Shown: positions 47,289 to 57,690, numbered from the stretch's first letter. The stretch is DNA of 64,000 nt from an uncultured Pelagibacteraceae bacterium (GCA_902596205.1 CACJSY010000005.1:1-64000); one strand, 5' to 3'. Notes: generated by a model not told the origin, from the sequence alone. Made by a program: numbers and translations.

Positions 47289-47492
47289 TTATTTTTTCTT
47301 AATGTTAATTGCTTGAAGTTTATCTTTTTCTTCTTTTATATCGTATACAATTATTTGATCTTCTTTTAAAACTCTTAATTTCGAGTTTTCTAATGCTGAT
47401 ACATGCAGAAAAATATCTTTTTGTGTTTTATCGTCTGTTATAAATCCATAACCTTTTTTGGCGTTAAACCATTTTACTTTACCAGATGGCAT
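47289..47492 (-). CDS. cspA: Cold-shock protein
   Basis: MPSGKVKWFNAKKGYGFITDD; ATG at 47492 preceded by AGAGG. Confidence 0.93.
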   Translation of the reverse strand: MPSGKVKWFNAKKGYGFITDDKTQKDIFLHVSALENSKLRVLKEDQIIVYDIKEEKDKLQAINIKKK

Positions 47493-47517
47493 ATCTAATC
47501 CTCTCATTTTAATAAAT

Positions 47518-47712
47518 TTAGTACCTATTTTTTAGTTTTTGGAGTTTTTTTATTCTTTTAAGATTTTCTGTTTGAACTCTCTTTTTTTTTTCAGATGGTT
47601 TTTCGTAAGTACTTTTCATTTTCATTACTTTAAAAAACCCTTCTTTTTGAAGTTTTCTTTTAAGAACCCTAATGGCTTGTTCTACATTATTATCTTTTAC
47701 GTCTATTTTTAT
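47518..47712 (-). CDS. rpsU: 30S ribosomal protein S21, apparent ATA start codon
   Basis: Manual translation (M)KIDVKDNNVEQAIRVLKRKLQKEGFFKVMKMKSTYEKPSEKKKRVQTENLKRIKKLQKLKNRY; GGAGG 5 nt upstream of ATA at 47712-47710. Confidence 0.88.
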   Translation of the reverse strand: MKIDVKDNNVEQAIRVLKRKLQKEGFFKVMKMKSTYEKPSEKKKRVQTENLKRIKKLQKLKNRY

Positions 47713-47763
47713 AAAAACCTCCGGTTAATTTTCATGGTAGTTATCATCTGAAAAACTATTTGT

Positions 47764-48348
47764 CTAGAGAGAAGCTGATTGAGCTTTTTTTTCCTCTCTA
47801 ATCTTTGCTTTTTTCTCTCTTTCAACTCTTCTTTTAGCTTTATCGAGAGCTTTCTGGAAAACCTCTTGAGTGCATAATGCTAATATTACTGGATCCCGGG
47901 GTTTTAAATTAGAAAAATTCCAATAACTTCTTTTTCTGATAAGAGAAACTGTACCCTTAGTACTACCGACTAGCTTCGATATTTGGCCATCTGTTAATTC
48001 TGAAGCATTTTTACATAACCATAATATTGCATCCGGTCTATCTTGTCTTTTTGACAAAGGTGTATACTTAGGTTTTTTTCTTTCTTTAACTTCAACTTCT
48101 TCAATTTTTTTTAATAATTTTAATTTCTTTTCTGGATTTTTTGAGCAAGTTTCTATCTCTTCCCTGGATAACTGACCAGCTAATATTGGATTGTATGCTT
48201 TAATCCCTTTTGCAACATCGCCATCCGCTATGCCTTTTATCTCCAACTCATGCAAATCACAAAACTCCGCGATTTGCTTAAATGTTAATGTTGTATTTTC
48301 AACTAACCAAACAGCTGTTGCTTTTGGCATAAATGGTGTTTCTGTCAT
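47764..48348 (-). CDS. trcR: DUF1013 family cell-cycle regulator (TrcR)
   Basis: PFMPKATAVWLVENTTLTFKQIAEFCDLHELEIKGIADGDVAKGIKAYNPI; RPDAILWLCKNASELTDGQISKLVGSTKGTV. Confidence 0.9.
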   Translation of the reverse strand: MTETPFMPKATAVWLVENTTLTFKQIAEFCDLHELEIKGIADGDVAKGIKAYNPILAGQLSREEIETCSKNPEKKLKLLKKIEEVEVKERKKPKYTPLSKRQDRPDAILWLCKNASELTDGQISKLVGSTKGTVSLIRKRSYWNFSNLKPRDPVILALCTQEVFQKALDKAKRRVEREKKAKIREEKKAQSASL

Positions 48349-48351
48349 AAA

Positions 48352-48576
48352 TTATTTTTTTGTTCTTAAGTTGCTAAATTTTTTATTGTATTTACTAACT
48401 CTACCTTTATCTAAAACTTTTTGAGTTCCACCAGTCCAAGCGTAGTGAGATTTTGGATCAATATCCAATTTTAATACATCGTTTTCTTTACCCCAGGTTG
48501 ATCGCGTAACAAACTCCGTTCCATCTGTCATTACAACTTTTATTTTGTGGTAATTAGGGTGTATATTTTTTTTCAT
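48352..48576 (-). CDS. rpmE: 50S ribosomal protein L31
   Basis: [28 protein letters not shown]...[20 protein letters not shown]. Confidence 0.95.
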   Translation of the reverse strand: MKKNIHPNYHKIKVVMTDGTEFVTRSTWGKENDVLKLDIDPKSHYAWTGGTQKVLDKGRVSKYNKKFSNLRTKK

Positions 48577-48604
48577 CTGAAGTTTTTTATATTAATAACA
48601 GTTT

Positions 48605-49405
48605 TTACTCAATATCTTTTTTATTTATGAATTCTTTTAATTTTTCGTATAAATTTGAATTTGTAGCTAAAATATTCTTTTTTAATGGCAGGTTTTGATC
48701 TTCCTCAAAATAATCAACAAACCCCCCTGCTTCTTTTACGATTATTATCCCAGCTGCGATGTCCCAATAATTTAACTCCCTTTGCCAATATCCGTCAAAT
48801 CTACCACAAGCTACATATGACATATCTAAAGCCGCACTTCCGAATTTTCTAACGTTTGAAACTTTTTTAGAAATATTTGCATATTCTTCAAAAATTTTAT
48901 CTTTTATCTTACTCGCTGCTTTAGGGCCGCCTGTTACAAGTAAAGCGTTTTGAATTAATTTTTTGTTTGAAACTCTTATTCTTGAATTATTTAAAAATGC
49001 CCCGTTACCTTTTTCTGCGCAAAACATCTCATTCATGATAGGATTAAATATCACTCCGCTTTTAATTTCTCCATCTTCCTCGTATCCAATAGAAATTGCA
49101 AATTGAGGAATACCATTTAAAAAATTCAATGTTCCATCTATAGGATCAATTATCCATCTTTGTTTTAAATTTGATTTATTTATTATCCCAGTTTCTTCTG
49201 TTATTATTCCGTATTCAGGGTGTGCTTTTTGTAATTCATCGATTAAAATTTTTTCAGTTCGCCTGTCAGCTGACGTGACAAAATCTCCAGGACCTTTAGT
49301 TGAGACTTGTAAATTTTCAATTTCTCCGAAATCTCGAATTAAAGACCTTGAAGCCTTCATACACGCTTTAGTCATCAGATTTATTTGAGGAGAATTCAAC
49401 CTCAT
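48605..49405 (-). CDS. suhB: Inositol monophosphatase family protein
   Basis: GDFVTSADRRTEKIL; GIITEETG; RWIIDPIDGTLNFLNGIPQFAISI; YWDIAAGIIIVKEAGG. Confidence 0.93.
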   Translation of the reverse strand: MRLNSPQINLMTKACMKASRSLIRDFGEIENLQVSTKGPGDFVTSADRRTEKILIDELQKAHPEYGIITEETGIINKSNLKQRWIIDPIDGTLNFLNGIPQFAISIGYEEDGEIKSGVIFNPIMNEMFCAEKGNGAFLNNSRIRVSNKKLIQNALLVTGGPKAASKIKDKIFEEYANISKKVSNVRKFGSAALDMSYVACGRFDGYWQRELNYWDIAAGIIIVKEAGGFVDYFEEDQNLPLKKNILATNSNLYEKLKEFINKKDIE

Positions 49406-49968
49406 TAATTGACTCTTTTTACATATTCTAATGTTCGAGTATCGATAACAATTTTTTCTCCACTTTCAATAAATGGAGGCACATTAATTTTTATACCACA
49501 ATCTAATAAAGCAGGTTTATATGAGGAGGAAGCAGTCTGATTTTTTATTGCAGCATCAGTATTTTCAATAGTGCATTCAATATTGTTTGGCAACTCTAAT
49601 GAAATAGGTTTTTCTTCCATAAAGGAAATTGTTACTTCTAAATTTTCTTTTAAAAGTTTGTACTGCTCACCAGCTATTGATTTCGGAATTTCTACTTGTT
49701 CATAGGTTTCATTGTCCATAAAATGGCAGTTCTCACCATCTGTATATAAAAAATTAAATTTTTTTTCATCAACCTCAGCTTTTTCGATAGTCTCATTTGA
49801 CCTAAATCTCTCATTTAACTTTGTACCTTTAACAACACTCTTTAATTCGACTTGGTTGAATGCTCCCCCTTTTCCAGGCTTTACATGTTGAGTTTTTAAA
49901 ACATTCCAATAATCGTTTTTATGTTCGATTATCATGCCTGGTTTTATTTCAATAGCTGTAATTTTCAT
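49405..49968 (-). CDS. efp: Elongation factor P
   Basis: IKPGMIIEHKNDYWNVLKTQHVKPGKGGAFNQVELKSVVKGTKLNERFRS. Confidence 0.96.
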   Translation of the reverse strand: MKITAIEIKPGMIIEHKNDYWNVLKTQHVKPGKGGAFNQVELKSVVKGTKLNERFRSNETIEKAEVDEKKFNFLYTDGENCHFMDNETYEQVEIPKSIAGEQYKLLKENLEVTISFMEEKPISLELPNNIECTIENTDAAIKNQTASSSYKPALLDCGIKINVPPFIESGEKIVIDTRTLEYVKRVN

Positions 49969-50567
49969 TTAAACTTTCTAATTGCGAATTCTGGTTTTAA
50001 TTTTGGGTTATCCCAAATAAAACTTGATATTGCAATATATTTTGCTCCAGCTTTTATTAATTTTTTATAATTTAAGTCATTAATTCCACCTATAACAACA
50101 ATAGGTTTTTTTATATTCTTATTAGCCCATTTTAAGATGTTAAGGTTTGCTTTTTTTGCATTCGGTTTAAGTTTTGAATTAAAAAATGATCCAAAAGCAA
50201 TGTAATCTGCTTTATTTTGCTTGGCATTCTTTGCTAGAATTTTAGAGTTATGACACGTTATTCCAAGAATTTTGTTTTTGAGTTTGCTTCTAGCAATTTT
50301 AAATGATCCATCAAGCTGACCCATGTGACATCCATTTACGCCGGGTCTGCAAGCCATATTATAATTGTCATTTATAATAAATTTCACTTTATGTTTAGCT
50401 GTGATTTTTTTGATTTTGTTCATAATAGTAATAATTTTTTTCTTTTTTGTATTTTTCAATCTTAGTTGAAAATATTTTACATTTTTAAAAGATAAAACTT
50501 TGTCTAAGTCTACGTAAAAGTTAGCTTTTAATTTATTTGGTGAGATTAAATATACTAATCGCTTCAA
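49965..50567 (-). CDS. thiE: Thiamine phosphate synthase family protein
   Basis: VKYFQLRLKN; KFIINDNYNMACRPGVNGCHMGQLD; ILGITCHN; PIVVIGGIN. Confidence 0.78.
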   Translation of the reverse strand: MKRLVYLISPNKLKANFYVDLDKVLSFKNVKYFQLRLKNTKKKKIITIMNKIKKITAKHKVKFIINDNYNMACRPGVNGCHMGQLDGSFKIARSKLKNKILGITCHNSKILAKNAKQNKADYIAFGSFFNSKLKPNAKKANLNILKWANKNIKKPIVVIGGINDLNYKKLIKAGAKYIAISSFIWDNPKLKPEFAIRKFK

Positions 50568-50573
50568 TGTTTT

Positions 50574-51590
50574 TTAAGCCGCTGATTCTTTTTCTAAGTC
50601 TTCAGACCATTCCCCTCTAGAAGATAAACCATTCATTTTTGCTCTATGATTAAAAGCTTTTTGAATATTTTTGATATTATTTTGATCTTTTCCAAACTCT
50701 TTCAGAGCACTAGCCTGCAATCCCCTTCCATATGAAAAGGTAATTAAAAAATTGCTGTCATTTATTTTATTAATCTCATTTAGATTTTTACTAGACTCTA
50801 TTTCAGATTGACCTCCTGATAGAAATGCAATTCCAGGAACTTCACTAGGTACATTCTTTTTCAAACAATCCAAAGTTTTTTTTGCAATTTCTTCTGAGCT
50901 AGATTTATTTTTACATTCTGAGCCAGGGATAACCATATTAGGTTTTAACACAGTTCCTTTCAAATCAACTTTGTGTATTTCAAGTTCATTATAACATTCA
51001 TTTAAAACATTTGTTGTAACTTCATAACATTTATCAATATTGTGTGAACCATCCATGAGTACTTCCGGTTCAACAATAGGCACCATATTTGCCTCTTGAA
51101 CTAATGCAGCGTATCTTGCTAACGCGTGCGCATTCGATTTGATTGACTGAGATGTGGGAAATTTCTCTGCAATTTTATACACCGCTCTCCATTTTGTAAA
51201 TCTTGCACCTAGACTATAATACTCTTTCAATCTCTCTCTCAAACCATCTAAACCCTCTGTCACAGTTTCTTCATGTGATCCAGCTAGAGGTTTAGCTCCT
51301 TTATCAACCTTTATTCCTGGAATAGCACCATGCTTTGAGATCAATTCAGGAATAGTTGGACCTAATGTGGTTTTTTGCTTTATTGTTTCATCAAAAAGGA
51401 TTACGCCACCTATGTAATCTTTCATTGCACTGGCATCAAATAACGTCTGACGAAAATTTAATCTATTTTTTTCTAAATTTTCTACATTAATACTTTTGAA
51501 TCTTTTTGCTATCGTTCCTGTGCTTTCATCAGCGGCTAAAATTCCTTTGCCCTTGGCACACATTTTTTTTGCTATTTCATTTAAAGTCAT
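50574..51590 (-). CDS. Class I fructose-bisphosphate aldolase
   Basis: GKGILAADESTGTIAKRFKSINVENLEKNRLNFRQTLFDA; IVEPEVLMDGSHNIDKC; GTVLKPNMVIPG. Confidence 0.95.
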   Translation of the reverse strand: MTLNEIAKKMCAKGKGILAADESTGTIAKRFKSINVENLEKNRLNFRQTLFDASAMKDYIGGVILFDETIKQKTTLGPTIPELISKHGAIPGIKVDKGAKPLAGSHEETVTEGLDGLRERLKEYYSLGARFTKWRAVYKIAEKFPTSQSIKSNAHALARYAALVQEANMVPIVEPEVLMDGSHNIDKCYEVTTNVLNECYNELEIHKVDLKGTVLKPNMVIPGSECKNKSSSEEIAKKTLDCLKKNVPSEVPGIAFLSGGQSEIESSKNLNEINKINDSNFLITFSYGRGLQASALKEFGKDQNNIKNIQKAFNHRAKMNGLSSRGEWSEDLEKESAA

Positions 51591-51599
51591 ATCGATTAT

Positions 51600-52790
51600 T
51601 TATTTTAAAACACTAAGGCCAGGCAAGTCTTTTCCTTCCAAGTATTCCAAAAATGCGCCACCTGCTGTTGATAAGTGAGAGAAAGAAAGTTTATTTTTAT
51701 TTTTATTAATTGCCGCAAGAGTATCACCTCCACCTATAACTGAGATTAGATTTTTTTTGGAGGTATTTTTTGAAATAGTTTCTGCAATCGAAATTGTCCC
51801 TTTTAAAAAGTTTTTATTTTCAAAATATCCTGCTGGCCCATTCCAAAGAACTGTACTGGAATGATCAATAATATCTTGAATTTTTTTAATTGTGTTTACT
51901 CCAATATCCAAAATCATTTCACTATTTTCAATTTGATCTAAATTTTTATTTTTTCCCTCTCCGTCAAAACTAGTAGAGACAATACAGTCTTCTGGTATAA
52001 CTATCTCACAATTATTTTTTTTGGCTTTTTCATAAATTTTTTTAATAATCTCTTTTGTATCGGTTTCAACTAAAGATTTTCCAATATTTAAATTCTTATA
52101 TAAAAAAAAATTATTGGCCATAGCACCAACAATTATTAGGCTATTCACTTCTTTTATTAAATTTGAAAGAACGTTAATTTTCGTTGAAATTTTGGAGCCC
52201 CCAATAATACATGTTACTGGCTCTTTCTTATTTTTAATAACAAGATTTATTGCATCAATTTCTTTTTTCAATAAAGGACCAGCAAAACACCTATCTAAAA
52301 ACTTTGTAATATTATGAATAGATGATTGTTTTCTATGCGAACATGAAAAAGCATCATTTATATAAATATCTCCAAGAGAAGCTAATTTTTTTGAAAAATT
52401 TTCATCATTATTTGTTTCTTCCTCAAAATATCTTATATTTTCGATTAGAATTACTTCTCCCTGATTTAAATGAGAAAATTTTTGGCTTACCTCATTATCA
52501 ATATTTCCCGTAAAAAAATAAACATTAGTTTGAAGTGTTTTCTTTAGATATTTATAAATTGGCATTAAGGATAAATCAGGATCTTTAATTCCCTTAGGTC
52601 TACCAAGATGACTTATAATTATTATTTTTGCTTTTTTTTCGATTAATTGTTTTATGAAAGGCAAACATAGCACAATTCTTGTATCATCTAAAATCATTTT
52701 GTTTTTAATAGGAACATTTAAATCTAATCTTAAAATTATTTTTTGATTTTTAATTTCTAAATTACTAGGAAAAAAATTTATTTTATCCAT
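51600..52790 (-). CDS. pgk: Phosphoglycerate kinase
   Basis: ILRLDLNVPIKNKMILDDTRIVLCLPFI; ISHLGRPKG; VLWNGPAGYFE; SVIGGGDTLAAI. Confidence 0.96.
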   Translation of the reverse strand: MDKINFFPSNLEIKNQKIILRLDLNVPIKNKMILDDTRIVLCLPFIKQLIEKKAKIIIISHLGRPKGIKDPDLSLMPIYKYLKKTLQTNVYFFTGNIDNEVSQKFSHLNQGEVILIENIRYFEEETNNDENFSKKLASLGDIYINDAFSCSHRKQSSIHNITKFLDRCFAGPLLKKEIDAINLVIKNKKEPVTCIIGGSKISTKINVLSNLIKEVNSLIIVGAMANNFFLYKNLNIGKSLVETDTKEIIKKIYEKAKKNNCEIVIPEDCIVSTSFDGEGKNKNLDQIENSEMILDIGVNTIKKIQDIIDHSSTVLWNGPAGYFENKNFLKGTISIAETISKNTSKKNLISVIGGGDTLAAINKNKNKLSFSHLSTAGGAFLEYLEGKDLPGLSVLK

Positions 52791-52799
52791 TAATTTAAA

Positions 52800-54782
52800 T
52801 TATTCTCTAAGTTTTTTTTGAATGAAATTTGTTATTTTTTCTTCTGATAGGTCAAAATGATTATATACTTCCTTATAAGGTGCACTTTCTCCAAATTGAT
52901 CTATACCTAAATTCAGTCCTTTGCCTTTTACGTATTTTTGCCAAGAAATGATACTTCCAGCTTCTAATGTCACTACTAATGAATTTTCCTCTATAATATC
53001 GTTACGATAGTTCTCAGGCTGCATATCAAAAAGCTCCATACATGGCATTGAAACAACTTTTGAATGAATATTATTTTCTTTTAGTTTTTCTTGGACTTTT
53101 AAAGCTAATTCAACTTCAGTTCCAGAAGCAACTATATTTACCTTGCTTTCGTGGGAAGTTATTTTTACTACGTACGCACCTTTTTCACATTTATTTTCTC
53201 GAGAATTTTCGGGGTTGACGTAAGAAACTTTTTGCCTAGATAACGCGATTACACTAGGAGTATTTTTGCTTTTTAATGCTATCTGCCAACATTCTAAAGT
53301 TTCGTTGATATCTGCTGGTCTAAATACATTTAAATTTGGTATCGCTCTCAATCCAGCAAGCTGCTCAATAGGTTGGTGAGTAGGGCCATCTTCTCCCAAA
53401 CCAATTGAGTCATGAGAAAAAATATAGATTACTTTAAGACCCATTAAAGCTGAAAGTCTTATCGAAGGTTTGCAATAATCAGAAAAAATCAAAAATGTTC
53501 CTCCATAAGGCACTATCCCTCCGTAGAGTGCTAACCCATTCATAATAGCAGCCATACCATGCTCCCTAACCCCATAATGAATATAATTTCCATTAAAATT
53601 TTTAGAATTAATTATTTTAGAATTGCTAGTCTTTGTATTGTTCGAACCACTAAGGTCTGCAGATCCTCCAATAAGTTTCGGTAGTATTGCAGAAATACTC
53701 TCGATTACAGCCATTGAGCATTGTCGTGTAGCCAAGCTTGGCTTTGACTCATAGTATTTTGCTTTTTCTTTTTCAAATAAGCTTTCTAAGGACGTTATGT
53801 CAGTATTTAAATAATTTTGCTCAAGATCGTCTTTTATTTTAGGATTTTTTTTATTTATTTCTTCTTCCCATTTTCTTTCTAGCAACTCACCCTTACTTCC
53901 GATTTCTCTCCACTCTTGTAAGACTTCTTGTGGAATTTCAAACGGCTTATAATTCCATTTAAGTTTTTTTCGAACTAGCACAATTTCGTCATCACCTAAA
54001 GGAGAGCCATGTGAAGAAGCTTTTCCAGATTTGTTAGGAGATCCGAATCCTATTACTGTTTTACAAGATATAATGGTAGGCTTTTTAGATTTCGAGGCTT
54101 TAGAAATAGCTTTTGAAATTTGTTTTTCATTATGACCATTAGTTTCTAAATAATTCCAACCATAGGACTCAAATCTTTTTTTATAATTATCTGAGACACT
54201 TAAGGAAGTCGATCCGTCAATTGAAATTTTATTGTTATCAAAAAAAACAATCAAATTTTTTAACTTTAAATGACCAGCTAAACTCATAACCTCATGACTA
54301 ACACCCTCCATTAAATCTCCGTCGCTAGCAAAGACAAAAGTTTTATTATTAATTAGAGTGTCGCCAAATTTTTTCCTATAAATTTCCTCAGCTATCGCCA
54401 TCCCGACAGAATTTCCTAAACCTTGTCCTAATGGACCAGTTGTAGTTTCTATACCTGTGCCCTTTTTATATTCCGGATGACCTGCACATATTGAATTAAG
54501 TTGTCTAAAATTTTTTATATCTTCAATTGATATACTTTTGTATCCACTCAGATAGAGAAGAGCATAAAGCAACATAGAGCCATGGCCTGCAGATAGAATA
54601 AATCTATCTCTGTTGATCCAATTAGGATTTTTTGGATTAAACCTCAGGTGGTATTTAAACAACACGGTAGCAACATCTGCCATTCCCATTGGCATACCCG
54701 GATGACCAGAATTTGCTTTTTGCACAGCATCAATTGATAAAAATCTTATTGCGTTAGATAATTGGTTAAATTTTACACTCAC
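52800..54782 (-). CDS. tkt: Transketolase
   Basis: AIRFLSIDAVQKANSGHPGMPMGMADVATVLF; GPLGQGLGNSVGMAIAE; HDSIGLGEDGPTHQPIEQL. Confidence 0.97.
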   Translation of the reverse strand: MSVKFNQLSNAIRFLSIDAVQKANSGHPGMPMGMADVATVLFKYHLRFNPKNPNWINRDRFILSAGHGSMLLYALLYLSGYKSISIEDIKNFRQLNSICAGHPEYKKGTGIETTTGPLGQGLGNSVGMAIAEEIYRKKFGDTLINNKTFVFASDGDLMEGVSHEVMSLAGHLKLKNLIVFFDNNKISIDGSTSLSVSDNYKKRFESYGWNYLETNGHNEKQISKAISKASKSKKPTIISCKTVIGFGSPNKSGKASSHGSPLGDDEIVLVRKKLKWNYKPFEIPQEVLQEWREIGSKGELLERKWEEEINKKNPKIKDDLEQNYLNTDITSLESLFEKEKAKYYESKPSLATRQCSMAVIESISAILPKLIGGSADLSGSNNTKTSNSKIINSKNFNGNYIHYGVREHGMAAIMNGLALYGGIVPYGGTFLIFSDYCKPSIRLSALMGLKVIYIFSHDSIGLGEDGPTHQPIEQLAGLRAIPNLNVFRPADINETLECWQIALKSKNTPSVIALSRQKVSYVNPENSRENKCEKGAYVVKITSHESKVNIVASGTEVELALKVQEKLKENNIHSKVVSMPCMELFDMQPENYRNDIIEENSLVVTLEAGSIISWQKYVKGKGLNLGIDQFGESAPYKEVYNHFDLSEEKITNFIQKKLRE

Positions 54783-54841
54783 TTGTAATTACCTATATAG
54801 ACTTAAACTCACTATATCAATAATATGCTATAAAAAACTTT

Positions 54842-55165
54842 ATGAGCAATTTTGAAAAGAAAGAACAAAATTTAAACCAGCTTATTGATAAATTAAATTC
54901 AATTTCATTAAGTTATACACAGCCAAATTACGAACTTGCAAAAATTATAACTGAAAAAAAAGAGTTAATTTCTAAAAAAAAAGAGATTGAAAAACAAAAT
55001 CAAGAATTAATGAGAGAACACAAATTTTTAAAGGAAAAAATAAAAAAACTTCAATTTGAGGCAAACGAAAATTCAAAACTCGAAGAAAGGTTCAATCAAG
55101 ATATTGAGGAATTAAGTCAAGAAACTGAGAGTTTAGTTAACGAAATAGACAAATGGCAAACGTAA
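54842..55165 (+). CDS. Coiled-coil protein upstream of zapA (DUF4164-like)
   Basis: 107-aa Glu/Lys-rich coiled coil overlapping zapA by 13 bp. Confidence 0.55.
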   Translation: MSNFEKKEQNLNQLIDKLNSISLSYTQPNYELAKIITEKKELISKKKEIEKQNQELMREHKFLKEKIKKLQFEANENSKLEERFNQDIEELSQETESLVNEIDKWQT

Positions 55166-55599
55166 ACATTAAATTCAATAATAAAGATTATCTTTTATCA
55201 TGTGACGATGGCCAAGAGGAGTCGCTCAAAAAGCTTACAAAATATTTAGATAAAAAATATACAGAATTAAAAGATAAATTAGGGAATATTGGAGAAAACA
55301 AATTATTACTTATTACAACCATAAAATTAATTGATGAATATTTTGATTTAAAACAAAAAGTAACAAATCAAAAAAATAAATTGGATGAAATTTCAAATAA
55401 GTTTAAAGAAATTAGATCCTTAGCAATCAGATACAAAGAAGATAAAGATCTAGAAATAAAAAAATTGCATCAAGAGCTTGATAATTTCAAAAAAACTATA
55501 GAAGAAAATAATTCCTTATACGAAACTATGCTCGATAAAACAGCTCAATCATTAGAGAAAATAATTTCAAACACAGAATCGCTGTCTAAAATACAGTAG
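55153..55599 (+). CDS. zapA: Cell division protein ZapA
   Basis: MANVNIKFNNKDYLLSCDDGQEESLKKLTKYLDKKYTELKDKLG...LLLITTIKLIDEY. Confidence 0.88.
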   Translation: MANVNIKFNNKDYLLSCDDGQEESLKKLTKYLDKKYTELKDKLGNIGENKLLLITTIKLIDEYFDLKQKVTNQKNKLDEISNKFKEIRSLAIRYKEDKDLEIKKLHQELDNFKKTIEENNSLYETMLDKTAQSLEKIISNTESLSKIQ

Positions 55600-56154
55600 A
55601 TGAGTTCAAAAAATAAACTTAGAAAAAAATTTTATCTTTTAAGAAAAAAAAGATATTTCGAAATAGATGAAAAATTTTTTTTTCCTTTAATTAAGTTTTT
55701 AAAAATAAAATTAAAAAAAAAAGCTTTTAAAATAGCTCTTTATTATCCCTCGAATTTTGAGTTAAATGTTTTAAAAGTTTTAGAAAATCCCTATATCTCT
55801 AATAAAAATACTCTTCTTCCGGCAATAGAGGAAAATAATAATATGAATTTTTTCCCCTGGAAGAAAAATGAGGTTTTATTTATTAATAAGTATGGAATAC
55901 CGGAGCCTATCAAATCTAGGGCAAAAGTTCCCGAAGTAGTTCTAGTACCAATTCTAGTTTTTGATAAATTTAAATTTAGAATTGGTTACGGAAAAGGTTT
56001 TTATGATCGTTATTTAACTAAATTAATTAAAAGATATAAAAAAATATTAACTGTTGGTGTTGCATTTTCTTTTCAAAGATACCATAAACTCCCTGTTTCA
56101 AAAAATGATGTAAGGTTAGATTTTATTTTAACAGATAAAGGATTGATTGAATGA
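55600..56154 (+). CDS. 5-formyltetrahydrofolate cyclo-ligase
   Basis: VPEVVLVPILVFDKFKFRIGYGKGFYDRYL signature; follows zapA. Confidence 0.92.
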   Translation: MSSKNKLRKKFYLLRKKRYFEIDEKFFFPLIKFLKIKLKKKAFKIALYYPSNFELNVLKVLENPYISNKNTLLPAIEENNNMNFFPWKKNEVLFINKYGIPEPIKSRAKVPEVVLVPILVFDKFKFRIGYGKGFYDRYLTKLIKRYKKILTVGVAFSFQRYHKLPVSKNDVRLDFILTDKGLIE

Positions 56155-56957
56155 ATATATTGATATTAGGTGACATAATGGGGGCATCTGGAAGAGAAGT
56201 GCTAAAAAAAAATCTAGAAAATTTAATCAAAAAAGAAAATTTAAATTTTGTAATTATAAATGGAGAAAATTCAGCTGATGATGGTTTAGGTATTACCAAA
56301 TCAATCGCGAATGAATTTTTTAATCAAGGAGTTGATGTAATAACTTCTGGAAATCATATATGGGATAAAAAAGAAACAATTGATCATATTAATATAGAAA
56401 ACCGATTGTTACGTCCTGCAAATTTACCTGAGGGATCTCCTGGTAATGGGTCTGGAGTATTTTTGTCTAAAGATAAAAGATTTAAAGTTGGTGTAATTAA
56501 TTTGATGGGAAACGTTTATATGAGAAAATCTGACGATGTATTTAAAAAAGCTGTGCAACTTCGAGAGAAATTCACTCTTAAAAAAAATGTAGATTTTTTG
56601 ATTGTAGATTTCCATGGTGAAATTACTAGTGAAAAAATGGCCATTGGTCATTTCTTTGATGGAAAAACTACATGTGTTGTTGGAACACATACTCACGTTC
56701 CAACTGCTGACACTAGAATACTTGATAATGGTACTGCATATCAAACGGATATAGGAATGTGTGGTGATTACAATTCAGTTATTGGGATGAACAAAGAAAA
56801 TTCGTTAAAAAAATTTTTAAAAGAAAAAGATTTTAATAAAAATTTTCCAGCAAACGATGCTGGATCATTATCAGGTTTAATCGTGGAATGTGATCACAAT
56901 ACTGGGTTAGCAAAAAAAGTTAGAAGGTTGATTCTAGGAGGAAGTTTAAATCAATAA
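56151..56957 (+). CDS. YmdB-family metallophosphoesterase
   Basis: NILILGDIMGASGREVLKKNL; VIINGENSADDGLGIT; GNHIWDKKE; GTHTHVPTADTRIL. Confidence 0.93.
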   Translation: MNILILGDIMGASGREVLKKNLENLIKKENLNFVIINGENSADDGLGITKSIANEFFNQGVDVITSGNHIWDKKETIDHINIENRLLRPANLPEGSPGNGSGVFLSKDKRFKVGVINLMGNVYMRKSDDVFKKAVQLREKFTLKKNVDFLIVDFHGEITSEKMAIGHFFDGKTTCVVGTHTHVPTADTRILDNGTAYQTDIGMCGDYNSVIGMNKENSLKKFLKEKDFNKNFPANDAGSLSGLIVECDHNTGLAKKVRRLILGGSLNQ

Positions 56958-56959
56958 AT

Positions 56960-57688
56960 ATGGCTGGGCATTCACATTGGGCTGGTATAAAACATAAAAA
57001 AGGAAGAGCGGATAAAGAGAGGTCAAAAATATTTTCAAAAATTTCCAGAGAAATCACTGTTGCAGCAAAATTAGGTGATAAGGATCCAAACATGAACCCA
57101 AGGTTAAGGACTGCAATTCAAGCAGCAAAGCAAGCTAACATGCCAAAAGATAATATCACAAGAGCAATTAGCAAATCAGAGATAAGTGGAGAAAAGAATT
57201 ATGAAAGTTTAAGATACGAAGGATTTGGGCCTTCAAATATTGCTTTTATAATTGAGACATTAACAGACAACAAAAATAGATCAGCATCAAGTATAAGAAA
57301 TGTACTGCAAAAAAATGGAGGAAGATTAGGTGAGACCGGTTCAACAGCACATTTATTTTCCAATGTAGGCATAATTCATATAGATAAAAAAAAAACAAAG
57401 GAAGACGCAATATTTGAAATAGCAATTAATGCAGGAGCTAAAGATTGTTTAAATTTAGATGAAAATTTTGAGATAATAACTGAAAAAGAGGACTTCTATA
57501 AAATAAAAACTGAAATTGAAAAAAAAATTGATAATTTAAATCATTCATCTGTAGAGTGGAGGCCCTTAAATTATATAGATTTGACCAAAGAAAAAAGAGA
57601 GCAAATTTTAGAAGTTTTAAACGCATTAGATGAACTTGACGATGTGCAAAATATTTTTACCAATGCTAATTTGAAAAATTTAAAATAA
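56960..57688 (+). CDS. yebC: YebC/PmpR-family regulator
   Basis: MAGHSHWAGIKHKKGRADKERSKIFSKISREITVAAKLGDKDPNMNPRLR. Confidence 0.96.
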   Translation: MAGHSHWAGIKHKKGRADKERSKIFSKISREITVAAKLGDKDPNMNPRLRTAIQAAKQANMPKDNITRAISKSEISGEKNYESLRYEGFGPSNIAFIIETLTDNKNRSASSIRNVLQKNGGRLGETGSTAHLFSNVGIIHIDKKKTKEDAIFEIAINAGAKDCLNLDENFEIITEKEDFYKIKTEIEKKIDNLNHSSVEWRPLNYIDLTKEKREQILEVLNALDELDDVQNIFTNANLKNLK

Positions 57689-57690
57689 TA

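Noticed and set aside
47581-47592. Possible frameshift in rpsU at the A10 run
   Set aside because: Careful codon-by-codon translation gives an uninterrupted frame with the expected basic C-terminus.
47539-47751. 70-aa plus ORF rich in F/L
   Set aside because: Antisense to rpsU, which is clearly coding on the minus strand.
55595-55605. 6S RNA expected between zapA and 5-FTHF cyclo-ligase in some proteobacteria
   Set aside because: zapA ends at 55599 and the next ATG is 55600, so there is no room; any 6S RNA must be elsewhere.
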